A stretch of 53,857 nucleotides of DNA from the NCBI RefSeq assembly GCF_000429085.1, contig NZ_AUBE01000035.1, forward strand, positions 1 to 53,857. Reading direction: 5' to 3'. Of the stretch, positions 19,399-26,464 are shown one piece after another; the first letter of the stretch is position 1; the number at the start of each line of letters is the position of its first letter. Origin of the DNA: Streptomyces flavidovirens DSM 40150 (GTDB lineage Bacteria > Actinomycetota > Actinomycetes > Streptomycetales > Streptomycetaceae). The notes under the pieces were generated by a model that saw only the letters and a program-made list of their open reading frames with translations, had not been told where the DNA came from and made no database searches. The translations under genes and the position numbers were made by a program.

Positions 19399-19986
19399 AT
19401 GCGTTCACATGGACATGGGGACTGCGGGCCCGGCCATCGCGGTCGGGGTGACTTCGAGGGGCGGCGTGCCGCCTTCGGTCCATTCGGGCCGCCGTTCGGC
19501 GGGCCGTGGAGTGGTGGCGGACGGGGCAGGGGCGGACCCAGGGGCCGGGCGCGGCGCGGTGACGTACGCGCGTCGATCCTGGCGCTGCTGGCCGACCGGC
19601 CGATGCACGGCTACGAGATGATCCAGGAGATCGGCGAGCGCAGCGGCGGGGCCTGGCGCCCCAGTCCCGGCTCGGTCTACCCGACGCTCCAGCTGCTGGA
19701 GGACGAAGGCCTGATCGTCAGTGAGAGCGAGGGCGGCAAGAAGCTGTTCACGCTCACCGACGCCGGGCGTACCGAGGCCGAGGCGGGGCCGCGGGCTCCG
19801 TGGGAGGAAGCGGGGCGCGGCGTCGACTGGGAGACGATGAACGAGGTCCGGCAGGCGGGATTCGGCCTGATGGAGGCGTTCGGCCAGGTCTGGAAGACCG
19901 GCTCCGCCGAGCAGCGGCAGAAGGCTCTCGCCGTCATCAACGAGTCCCGCAAGAAGCTCTACCTGATCCTCGCCGAGGAGGACTGA
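19399..19986 (+). CDS. PadR family transcriptional regulator
   Basis: The 195-aa protein starts with a Gly/Pro/His/Arg-rich tail of about 55 residues (MRSHGHGDCGPGHRGRGD ...). The PadR winged helix follows (about 60-135: ASILALLADRPMHGYEMIQEI ... PSPGSVYPTLQLLEDEGLI ... KLFTLTDAG). A helical dimerisation region (RQAGFGLMEAFGQVWKTGS ...) ends the protein. The His/Cys-rich tail might bind metal (guess). ATG 19399 follows GGAAGGA at 19384-19390. The promoter has palindromes overlapping the -10 element, so it probably represses itself. No partner membrane gene is adjacent. Confidence 0.92.
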   Translation: MRSHGHGDCGPGHRGRGDFEGRRAAFGPFGPPFGGPWSGGGRGRGGPRGRARRGDVRASILALLADRPMHGYEMIQEIGERSGGAWRPSPGSVYPTLQLLEDEGLIVSESEGGKKLFTLTDAGRTEAEAGPRAPWEEAGRGVDWETMNEVRQAGFGLMEAFGQVWKTGSAEQRQKALAVINESRKKLYLILAEED

Positions 19987-19992
19987 GACGAC

Positions 19993-20020
19993 GACGCCTC
20001 GCGGGCAACCGCGGGGCGTC
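19993..20020 (+). terminator. Hairpin terminator after padR
   Basis: GACGCC (19993-19998) pairs with GGCGTC (20015-20020), and CGCGG/CCGCG extends the stem around GCAA. It starts 7 nt after the padR stop. Confidence 0.65.
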
Positions 20021-20034
20021 GACGTGTACGGCGC

Positions 20035-20162
20035 CTCAGGTGGCCGGGCCGTCTCAGGTGACGCGGTCGTCTCAGGGTGGCCGGGTCGTCTCAGGTGACG
20101 CGGTCGTCTCAGGGCGGCCGGGTCGTCTCAGGTGACGCGGTTGTCTCAGGTGACCAGGCCGT
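20035..20162. repeat. Seven tandem 18-19-bp units ending in the 3' end of the SRPBCC gene
   Basis: Units start at 20035, 20053, 20071, 20090, 20108, 20127 and 20145. They alternate between CTCAGGTGACGCGGTCGT and CTCAGGGTGGCCGGGTCGT types, giving a 37-bp higher-order period. The last unit (CTCAGGTGACCAGGCCGT) is the coding end and stop codon of the leftward SRPBCC gene in exact register. Confidence 0.9.
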
Positions 20163-20574
20163 CGAGCCTGCGCAGCGACTCGCTCAGAGCGGCGCCCGCC
20201 GAGTCCTTGAGCTTGCCCGCCATCAGGGAGACGGCGGCGCCGGTGAACTCCCCGTCGATGCGTACCATCGTGCCGTCGCCGTCAGGGGTGAGGGAGTAGC
20301 GCATGGCGAGGCTGACGCCCATGGGGCCCTTGCCCGTGGTCGCGAGCAGCCGGGCCGGCTCCAGCTCCTCGACCGTCCAGGTGACCTCCGCGGGAAAACC
20401 CATGAGCTTCATGTTCTCCTCGTACGTCGCCGAGACTTCGAGCACGGCGGGTCCGCCCTTGGGGAAGCTGGTGTGGGTCGCGTTCCACTCGGCGTACGAC
20501 GTGAAGTCCGTCAGCCGCGCCCAGATCTTCTCGGCCGGCGCCCCGATGCGTGCCTCCGCGCTGGCTTCGGCCAT
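20146..20574 (-). CDS. SRPBCC family protein (polyketide cyclase/START-like)
   Basis: The 142-aa protein covers a complete START-like helix-grip domain: AEARIGAPAEKIWARLTDFTSYAEWN at the start, beta strands, and a long C-terminal helix (GKLKDSAGAALSESLRRLDGL). Such proteins bind hydrophobic ligands or act as small cyclases; the ligand is unknown. The type I recognise is the CoxG/'polyketide cyclase / dehydrase' group. GGGGTGG lies before the ATG. It runs convergent to padR, with the tandem repeats between the two genes. Confidence 0.88.
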   Translation of the reverse strand: MAEASAEARIGAPAEKIWARLTDFTSYAEWNATHTSFPKGGPAVLEVSATYEENMKLMGFPAEVTWTVEELEPARLLATTGKGPMGVSLAMRYSLTPDGDGTMVRIDGEFTGAAVSLMAGKLKDSAGAALSESLRRLDGLVT

Positions 20575-20820
20575 GCGACCACCCCTTTTCGTCGACTGTC
20601 GTCGGCCGTCCTCGGCTGTGTGTCGCGGAACGTAGCCGGGGGCGGTGGAACATTCAATACTGATGAACCGTCAGATATGGCGGATTCTCGGGTTGTCCCG
20701 ATATCCCTGATCTCATCCGTAAGGAGGAGAACCCGGGCGGGGTTGCCCAACTTCGGTGGGATGCGCGAATGCTTCCCGGCGGGGATGCTCCCGCCGACGG
20801 CGGCTGATGAGGTGGGAGGT

Positions 20821-21339
20821 GTGCAAAGCCGTACACCGCGGGGTCCCCAGCAGCCCGCTCCACACTGTGCAGACATCGAAGCAAGGCTCACCGCGGAGCT
20901 CGCCTCGGTGGTCGCGGGCGCGCGCAGGCGGGCGCTGCGGGACGGCGACCGGCAGATCGACACCGCGCATCTGCTGCACTCGGTGATCGAGACGGACCCC
21001 GAGGCCAGAGCCGCGTTCGACGGCGGTACGCCGCAGGTCGCCAGGGTGCTCGGCTATCTCGTGCAGCGCAGCATCGGCTACGGGCTGCGCTGGCAGGGTG
21101 CGGTGGAGGATTCGGGCGCCGTGGCCGTGGTGCGGGACTCGCCGGGCGCAGCGGGCTGGTCGCCCGCCGCTGTCACGGCCATGGAGGGCGCCCTGGAGCG
21201 CGCGGCGGCGCGCGGTGACGAGCGCGCCGGCGGGCTCGACCTGCTCGCCCTGCTCGCTGCGGATCCCGACTGCCGGGCGGTCGAGGTCCTGCGGCGGGCC
21301 GGTGTGGACACGGAGCTGCTGGCCGGGCGCCTCCACTGA
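20821..21339 (+). CDS. Clp repeat (N-terminal) domain-containing protein
   Basis: The 172-aa protein contains two Clp-N-like repeats: DGDRQIDTAHLLHSVIETDPEARAAFDGG and the second around DERAGGLDLLALLAADPDCRAVEVLRRAGVD. There is no AAA ATPase domain, so it is a stand-alone Clp N-domain protein, possibly an adaptor or a peptide-binding protein. The start is uncertain: GTG 20821 (VQSRTP) agrees with homologues as I remember them, but GGGAGG is almost touching it; ATG 20761 is a longer option. Downstream, an EamA gene has its own promoter. Confidence 0.78.
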   Translation: MQSRTPRGPQQPAPHCADIEARLTAELASVVAGARRRALRDGDRQIDTAHLLHSVIETDPEARAAFDGGTPQVARVLGYLVQRSIGYGLRWQGAVEDSGAVAVVRDSPGAAGWSPAAVTAMEGALERAAARGDERAGGLDLLALLAADPDCRAVEVLRRAGVDTELLAGRLH

Positions 21340-21362
21340 GCGTCTCGACAGGTGTCACCGGG

Positions 21363-21391
21363 ATGACGCTCCTGACCCCAACTGGCATGAT
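21363..21391 (+). promoter_or_regulatory. Promoter of a leaderless EamA gene
   Basis: ATGACG (21363-21368) and CATGAT (21386-21391) are 17 nt apart, and the ATG at 21398 follows after 6 nt with no ribosome site. Confidence 0.55.
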
Positions 21392-21397
21392 GTGCCG

Positions 21398-22414
21398 ATG
21401 CAAGCGTCTCAGGGGAGGAGCGCCGGCCTGGGACTAGCCCTGGCATCGGCGTTCGCATTCGGTGGTTCGGGTGTCGCGGCCAAGCCGCTGATCGAAGCGG
21501 GGCTCGACCCGCTGCACGTGGTGTGGCTACGGGTGGCGGGCGCGGCTCTTGTCATGCTGCCCGTGGCCTGGCGTCATCGTGATCTGCTACGGCGCAAGCC
21601 CGCCCTCCTCGCCGGCTTCGGCCTGCTCGCGGTCGCCGGTGTGCAGGCCTTCTACTTCGCCTCGCTGTCCCGGATACCGGTCGGTGTCGCCCTGCTCATC
21701 GAATATCTCGCGCCGGCACTGGTGCTCGGGTGGGTCCGGTTCGTGCAGCGCAGGCCGGTGACGCGGGCCGCCGCGGCGGGTGTGGTGCTGGCCGTCGGCG
21801 GCCTGGCCTGCGTCGTCGAGGTGTGGGCCGGGTTGAGCTTCGACGCGCTGGGGTTGCTGTTCGCGCTCGGCGCCGCCTGTTGCCAGGTCGGTTACTTCGT
21901 CCTGTCCGACCAGGGCAGTGCCGACGAGGACGCGGCAGATCCGCTCGGCGTCATCGCGTACGGACTGCTCATCGGCGCCGCGGTGCTGACCGTGGTGGCG
22001 CGCCCGTGGGGCATGGCCTGGTCGCTGCTCGCGACGGACGCCGACATGGGCGGGGCGGATGTTCCGGCCGCGCTGCTGCTCGGCTGGATCGTGCTGATTG
22101 CCACCGTCGTCGCGTACGTCACCGGTGTGGTGTCGGTGCGCAGACTGTCGCCGCAGGTGGCCGGTGTGGTGGCCTGCCTGGAGGCGGTCATCGCGACCGT
22201 ACTGGCGTGGGTGCTGCTGCGTGAGCACCTGTCCGCGCCGCAGATCATCGGTGGGGCCGTGGTGCTGATCGGTGCCTTCATCGCACAGTCGTCGGCGCCC
22301 AAGACTCCCAGCGGGCCCGTCGCGGGCGGGCCGGTGGCAGCGGGCGGAGCGGCTGCCGACGCGGATTTCCAGCCTGCGGAAAGGGAGTTGTCCGCGAGGC
22401 GGACCGCGCCTTAG
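21398..22414 (+). CDS. EamA/DMT family transporter (1 of 3)
   Basis: The 338-aa membrane protein has ten predicted hydrophobic helices in two EamA repeats (GLGLALASAFAFGGSGVAAKPLI..., and ALGLLFALGAACCQVGYFVLSDQ...; the family end LEAVIATVLAWVLLREHLSAPQIIGGAVVLIGAF is clear). DMT transporters export amino acids or metabolites; the substrate is unknown. A hydrophilic Ala/Gly/Pro-rich tail of about 45 residues follows the last helix. Translation appears leaderless. Confidence 0.9.
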   Translation: MQASQGRSAGLGLALASAFAFGGSGVAAKPLIEAGLDPLHVVWLRVAGAALVMLPVAWRHRDLLRRKPALLAGFGLLAVAGVQAFYFASLSRIPVGVALLIEYLAPALVLGWVRFVQRRPVTRAAAAGVVLAVGGLACVVEVWAGLSFDALGLLFALGAACCQVGYFVLSDQGSADEDAADPLGVIAYGLLIGAAVLTVVARPWGMAWSLLATDADMGGADVPAALLLGWIVLIATVVAYVTGVVSVRRLSPQVAGVVACLEAVIATVLAWVLLREHLSAPQIIGGAVVLIGAFIAQSSAPKTPSGPVAGGPVAAGGAAADADFQPAERELSARRTAP

Positions 22415-22417
22415 GGT
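22388..22417 (+). promoter_or_regulatory. Promoter of the leader peptide / second EamA gene
   Basis: TTGTCC (22388-22393) and TAGGGT (22412-22417) are 18 nt apart. Seven nt later comes an ATG. The promoter lies inside the end of the preceding EamA gene. Confidence 0.6.
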
Positions 22418-22424
22418 GACGATC

Positions 22425-22460
22425 ATGCATGTGACTGTGCTTCCGCCTCCCGCCGCGTAA
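22425..22460 (+). CDS. Putative 11-codon leader peptide MHVTVLPPPAA
   Basis: A 12-codon frame (ATG to TAA) starts 7 nt after the TAGGGT -10 element, so it would be translated from a leaderless transcript. It contains three consecutive proline codons (CCG CCT CCC) and ends in TAA, rare in this GC context. Polyproline stalls ribosomes without EF-P, so it may act as a translational sensor for the EamA gene that starts 115 nt later. No homologues are known to me; it could be chance. Confidence 0.45.
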   Translation: MHVTVLPPPAA

Positions 22461-22530
22461 CGCGGGCGGCATTGCCGAAGACGAAGACCGGGTTCGGGCA
22501 GTCCCCGAGCGGTTCGTCGCTGCCCGCGTG
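22459..22530 (+). promoter_or_regulatory. Possible RNA structure between leader peptide and EamA gene
   Basis: CGCGGGCGGC (from about 22461), right after the leader stop, can pair with GCTGCCCGCG (about 22521-22530) with one G:U pair, enclosing about 50 nt. A ribosome stalled on the proline codons would lie just upstream of, or on, this helix. The region could be an attenuator; this is inferred from pairing only. Confidence 0.35.
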
Positions 22531-22575
22531 CGGAGCCGAGCGACCACCTGTCCCGTCTTCACGCGGAGAAGTCAC

Positions 22576-23562
22576 GTGTCGAAATCTTCCTGTCCTTCCT
22601 CAGGCCTGCCCGTCGGGCGTGGCCTGATCTATCTGATCGTTGCCGGAACCGCCTGGGGGACCGCTGGAGCGGCCGCCTCTCTCACCTTCCTGGCCAGCGA
22701 CATAGGGCCGCTCGCCCTGTCCTTCTGGCGTTGCGCCGGTGGGCTGGTGCTGCTCGTGGCGGCCCGTGCGCTGCGTCGGCGGCGCGTTGTCGCGGCGGCT
22801 GAGGCGGTTGTCGCGCCCGCCGAACCCCGCAGGCGGCGGCTGACGCGCATTCTCGTCACCGGGCTGGGGCTCACCGTTTTCCAGAGCGCGTACTTCGCGG
22901 CTGTCCAGGCCACCGGGCTCGCCGTCGCGACCGTCGTCACCATGGGCGCGGGGCCGGTGCTGATCGCGCTGGGTGCCCGGCTGACCATGGGGGAGCGGCT
23001 GGGGCGCGTCGGCGTACTGACCGTGGTCGGTGCGGTTGTCGGGCTCGGCGTGATGGTGCTGGGCAGCGGCGATACGGCCGTGCGGCCCGCCGGTGTCCTT
23101 TTCGCGCTGCTCTCGGCCGGTGGATACGCGGCGATGACACTGCTCACGCGGCGGCTCGGGCGCGACGGGGGCGGGGCCGATCCGTTCCACACGACCGCGT
23201 GGGCGTTCGTGATCTGCTCGCTGTGCCTGTTGCCGTTCGCGGCTGCCGAGGGGCTGCTGCCGCACACGGGCGACCCGGTGCGGGTGGTGTGGCTGCTGGT
23301 GTATGTGGCGGCGGTGCCGACGGCGCTCGCGTACGCGCTCTACTTCGCCGGGGCGGCGGTGGTCCGGTCCGCCACCGTTTCGGTGATCACGCTGATCGAG
23401 CCGGTGAGCGCGGCCGTCATCGCGGTTGTCCTGCTGGGTGAGCACCTGACGGTGGCCACCGTGGCGGGGACGCTGCTGCTGCTCGCGGCGGTGGCCGGGC
23501 TCGCGTTCGCGGAGGCGAGGACGGCGGCGCTGGGCCGTAGGGCGGCTGGGGCGCTCGTGTAG
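22576..23562 (+). CDS. EamA/DMT family transporter (2 of 3)
   Basis: The 328-aa protein has ten hydrophobic helices in two EamA repeats (YLIVAGTAWGTAGAAASLTFLAS ... TVVTMGAGPVLIALGARLTMGERL; AGVLFALLSAGGYAAMTLLTRRL ... TLIEPVSAAVIAVVLLGEHLTVATVAGTLLLLAAV). It is a small-molecule exporter or importer of unknown substrate. GTG 22576 is supported by GGAG at 22565-22568, 7 nt upstream. A leaderless leader peptide and possible RNA structure lie upstream, suggesting translation-linked control. Confidence 0.9.
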   Translation: MSKSSCPSSGLPVGRGLIYLIVAGTAWGTAGAAASLTFLASDIGPLALSFWRCAGGLVLLVAARALRRRRVVAAAEAVVAPAEPRRRRLTRILVTGLGLTVFQSAYFAAVQATGLAVATVVTMGAGPVLIALGARLTMGERLGRVGVLTVVGAVVGLGVMVLGSGDTAVRPAGVLFALLSAGGYAAMTLLTRRLGRDGGGADPFHTTAWAFVICSLCLLPFAAAEGLLPHTGDPVRVVWLLVYVAAVPTALAYALYFAGAAVVRSATVSVITLIEPVSAAVIAVVLLGEHLTVATVAGTLLLLAAVAGLAFAEARTAALGRRAAGALV

Positions 23563-23703
23563 GCGGAGGGCTGGGGCGGGGCGGTTGTTCCCCGGCTGGG
23601 GGCGGTTCTTCCCCGCCCCGGCCCTGCGCGCCTCGCCCCGCGGTTCGCTGTCTGTGCCCCGCTCCGGACCTTCGCTGTCTGTGACCCGCCCCGGACCCGT
23701 TTC

Positions 23704-24369
23704 TCAAGCGCCGGACGGGCTTGGAGGCGGGGGCGGTGTGCGGCGACGGTGGTGGGCGTGGGCCGCAAGGTCGTTCGCGTTCGCGCGTCCGCTCAGGCCC
23801 GCTGCCGTTCGGTCCTGTACGTCCTGCGGTTTGTGGCTGCCGTACTTGAACTTGGCCCGGACTTCCGTCACCTCCAGGCGCAGGCCGCGGATGCCCGACA
23901 GCAGGCGGCCGTACGGTGCTTCCCCGACGGCCGCGCGGGCCGAGCCGCCCTCCGGCTGGAAGTGGGCGACCTGGCGGTTGAGCAGGCCGGCCTTCTCCGC
24001 CGGGTCGTCCACGAGGTGCGCCGTGCAGCGCAGCTGAACGGCGGCGTAGAAGCTGGTGGGCACGCCGTGTTCGGGCGGGGTGTCCGCCGGTGCCTGCCAC
24101 GGGCCGGGGATGAAGGTGTAGTCGTCCACGACGCTCACGACGACGTGCGGGTCGGTTTCGAGCACGTCGCAGAGTGGGTTCGGACGGGCCAGGTGGGTGA
24201 GGACCTCGCCGTACCGGCCGCGTTCGGCGTCGTACAGGAAGTGTGTCGGCTGGACGGACGGGGCCTCGCCCGGCGGTCCGTTGACCGCCAGTTGCCCGAA
24301 GTCGTGGATGGCCAGCCACTGCTGCCACTCGCTGTCGCTGTGCGGCGCGTCCCAGGGGTGAATGAGCAT
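23704..24369 (-). CDS. FMN-binding negative transcriptional regulator (PaiB-like)
   Basis: The 221-aa protein is of PaiB type: it starts MLIHPWDAPHSDSEWQQWL and carries the split-barrel segments GRYGEVLTHLARPNP and VDDYTFIPGPW, which are typical of the PaiB flavin-reductase-like fold. B. subtilis PaiB represses sporulation and protease genes; Streptomyces members are mostly untested. A Pro-rich, positively charged tail (about 25 residues) ends the protein. It lies 12 nt downstream of the PPOX gene on the same strand, so the two form an operon. Confidence 0.87.
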   Translation of the reverse strand: MLIHPWDAPHSDSEWQQWLAIHDFGQLAVNGPPGEAPSVQPTHFLYDAERGRYGEVLTHLARPNPLCDVLETDPHVVVSVVDDYTFIPGPWQAPADTPPEHGVPTSFYAAVQLRCTAHLVDDPAEKAGLLNRQVAHFQPEGGSARAAVGEAPYGRLLSGIRGLRLEVTEVRAKFKYGSHKPQDVQDRTAAGLSGRANANDLAAHAHHRRRTPPPPPSPSGA

Positions 24370-24381
24370 GACCGGACCTCT

Positions 24382-25044
24382 TCAGAGCGTGGTGAGGTAG
24401 TCGGGGAGTGTGATGGCCGGATCCAGGTCGGCTGCCGGGACCGGGGCGCCGTAGCCGCGGGTCAGGGGGACGACACCCGTCCAGTGGGGGAGTGCGGCGT
24501 CCTCGGGCTCGTCGTTGGGGCCACCGGTGCGTACCTTCGCGGAGACCTCCTCCAGGTCGAGGCGGATCACCGCGGTCGCCGCGAGCTCCTTGGTGTTGGC
24601 CCGGCGCGAGTCGTGGGAGCGGCCTGGCACGACATGATCGACGAGCGCGTCCAGGGCTGTGCGGCGCTCTTCCTCGTCCACGACCTCGTGGGCGATGCCG
24701 TGGACCACCACGGACCGGTAGTTGATGGAGTGGTGGAAGGCGGAACGGGCCAGCACGAGGCCGTCGACATGGGTGACCGTCAGGCAGACAGCGAGGCCGG
24801 GGTCGGCCTGGCCGGCCATGCGCAGGGGGCGGGAGCCCGTGGAGCCGTGCACGTAGAGGCGGTCGCCGACGCGGCCGTAGAGCGTCGGCAGGACGACGGG
24901 GGCGCCGTCACGGACGAAGCCGAGATGGCAGACGTAACCCTCGTCGAGTATCGCGTGCACCAGGTCGCGGTCGTACGAGGCGCGTTCCCGCGAGCGAGTC
25001 GGGACGGTGCGCTCCGAAGGCGCGTAGGAGGTGATGTCCGGCAT
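24382..25044 (-). CDS. Pyridoxamine 5'-phosphate oxidase family protein (PPOX split barrel)
   Basis: The 220-aa protein carries a flavin-binding PPOX-type split barrel (ELVHAILDEGYVCHLGFVRDGAPVVLPTLYGRVGDRLYVHG, then SINYRSVVVHGIAHEV). It resembles the pyridoxamine-phosphate-oxidase-related group, not classical PdxH. It is divergent from a MocR-type PLP-dependent regulator and operonic with paiB, consistent with a role in B6-vitamer or flavin metabolism controlled by that regulator (inference). The start is uncertain: ATG 25044 has GGGGA before it; ATG 25056 is adjacent to the shared palindrome. Confidence 0.85.
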   Translation of the reverse strand: MPDITSYAPSERTVPTRSRERASYDRDLVHAILDEGYVCHLGFVRDGAPVVLPTLYGRVGDRLYVHGSTGSRPLRMAGQADPGLAVCLTVTHVDGLVLARSAFHHSINYRSVVVHGIAHEVVDEEERRTALDALVDHVVPGRSHDSRRANTKELAATAVIRLDLEEVSAKVRTGGPNDEPEDAALPHWTGVVPLTRGYGAPVPAADLDPAITLPDYLTTL

Positions 25045-25056
25045 TGCGTTCCCCAT

Positions 25057-25072
25057 TGCACTAGTGCATAGT
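25057..25072. promoter_or_regulatory. 12-bp palindrome and -10 element between PPOX and MocR genes
   Basis: TGCACTAGTGCA (25057-25068) is a perfect palindrome. It abuts CATAGT (25067-25072), which lies 7 nt before the leaderless GTG of the mocR-like gene, and also the 5' end of the divergent PPOX gene. It is well placed as an operator for both. Confidence 0.6.
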
Positions 25073-25079
25073 TGTCTTT

Positions 25080-26414
25080 GTGCTAGGAGACTATAGGATC
25101 AGCGGGCGGCGCGCATCGGAGATTGCCGCGAGCGTGGAGCGCGCGGTGGGTTCCGGCGAGCTGGCACCCGGGCAACTGCTGCCGCCAATGAGGGAGTTGG
25201 CGGGAGAGCTCGGGGTCAATCCGAATACGGTCGCGGCGGCGTACCGCACGCTGCGCGAGCGTGGGGTGATTGAGACCTCGGGCCGCCGTGGCAGCCGGGT
25301 GCGTCCCCGGCCGGCCAGTACGGCGCGGGATTCGATCAGAGTCGACGTACCGCCCGGTGTGCGGGACCTGAGCGAGGGCAACCCCGATCCGGCGCTGCTG
25401 CCGCCGTTGCATGACGCGTTCGCCGCTGCGGCGCGGCGCAATGCGGAGCGGCCCGGGTTGTACGGACAGGATCCCGTCGACCCGGAGTTCGCGCGGCTCG
25501 CGCGGGCCGCTTTCGACGCGGACGGTGTGCGGGCCGGGCCCGTCGCCGTCACCTCGGGGTCGCTGGACGCGATCGAGCGCGTCCTGGCCGCGCATCTGAA
25601 GCCGGGTGACGCGGTCGCCGTCGAGGATCCGGGGTGGAACAGCCTGCTCGACCTCATCCCCGCGCTCGGGCTGCGGGCCGTACCGGTCGGGCTCGACGAC
25701 GACGGGCCGCTGCCCGGCGAGGTCGAACGGGCGCTCCGGGGCGGGGCCCGCGCGCTCGTGATCACCGACCGGGCGCAGAACCCGACCGGCGCGGCGGTGG
25801 GCATCGCGCGAGCCCAGGAACTGCGCGGGGTCCTGATGATGTTTCCGGGGGTGCTGCTCATCGAGGACGACCACGGCCACGGCATCGTCGATCTGCCGCT
25901 GCGCCCGCTCGCGGGTGTCACGGACCAATGGGTGTTCGTGCGGTCCGTCGCGAAGGCATACGGGCCTGATCTGCGGCTCGCCATGATGACCGGCGACCCG
26001 GTCACGGTGGACCGGGTGATGGGGCGGCAGCGGCTCGGGCCCGGCTGGGTCAGCCGGCTGTTGCAGCGGGCGGTGGTCGAGCTGTGGGAGGCGGGCGCCG
26101 TGGATGTACGGGCCGTCTCGCGCGAGTACGGCAAGCGCCGGGACGCACTGGTGCGGGCGCTGGCGGAGCGGGGGGTCGAGGCGCACGGACGCAGCGGGTT
26201 GAACGTGTGGGTGCCTGTGGCGGACGAGACGGGGGTGGTGGCGCGCCTGTTGCACGCGGGGTGGGCCGTCGCGCCGGGGGCGCGGTTCCGGATGGCTGCG
26301 CCGCCGGGCGTGCGCGTCACCGTTTCGGCGATGACGGCGGCCGACATCACCCCGGTCGCCGACGCCGTCGCCGCGGCGACGGGGCCGGCTCCGGGGGGAC
26401 GGCGTTATGTGTGA
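25080..26414 (+). CDS. MocR/PdxR-type regulator: GntR HTH fused to aminotransferase domain
   Basis: The 444-aa protein has an N-terminal GntR winged helix (about 10-75: ASEIAASVERAVGSGELAPGQLLPPMRELAGELGVNPNTVAAAYRTL). A fold-type I aminotransferase domain follows (about 95-440), with PLP-lysine candidate K292 in RSVAKAYGPDLRL, the NPTGA motif near 235, and the aspartate in IEDDHGHG. PdxR-like members sense PLP and control vitamin B6 genes. Its neighbour across the shared palindrome is a PPOX/paiB operon, the likely target. The GTG start lacks a ribosome site and has CATAGT 7 nt upstream, so it is probably leaderless. Confidence 0.9.
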   Translation: MLGDYRISGRRASEIAASVERAVGSGELAPGQLLPPMRELAGELGVNPNTVAAAYRTLRERGVIETSGRRGSRVRPRPASTARDSIRVDVPPGVRDLSEGNPDPALLPPLHDAFAAAARRNAERPGLYGQDPVDPEFARLARAAFDADGVRAGPVAVTSGSLDAIERVLAAHLKPGDAVAVEDPGWNSLLDLIPALGLRAVPVGLDDDGPLPGEVERALRGGARALVITDRAQNPTGAAVGIARAQELRGVLMMFPGVLLIEDDHGHGIVDLPLRPLAGVTDQWVFVRSVAKAYGPDLRLAMMTGDPVTVDRVMGRQRLGPGWVSRLLQRAVVELWEAGAVDVRAVSREYGKRRDALVRALAERGVEAHGRSGLNVWVPVADETGVVARLLHAGWAVAPGARFRMAAPPGVRVTVSAMTAADITPVADAVAAATGPAPGGRRYV

Positions 26415-26464
26415 GGTGGGGGGTGGGCGGGGCGTGAGTTCGGCGGGCGGAAGGGCTTCCCGGT

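Noticed and set aside
20035..20162. Tandem repeats as a CRISPR array
   Set aside because: Units are 18-19 bp and directly adjacent; there are no unique spacers and no cas genes. The same applies to 28475-28626.
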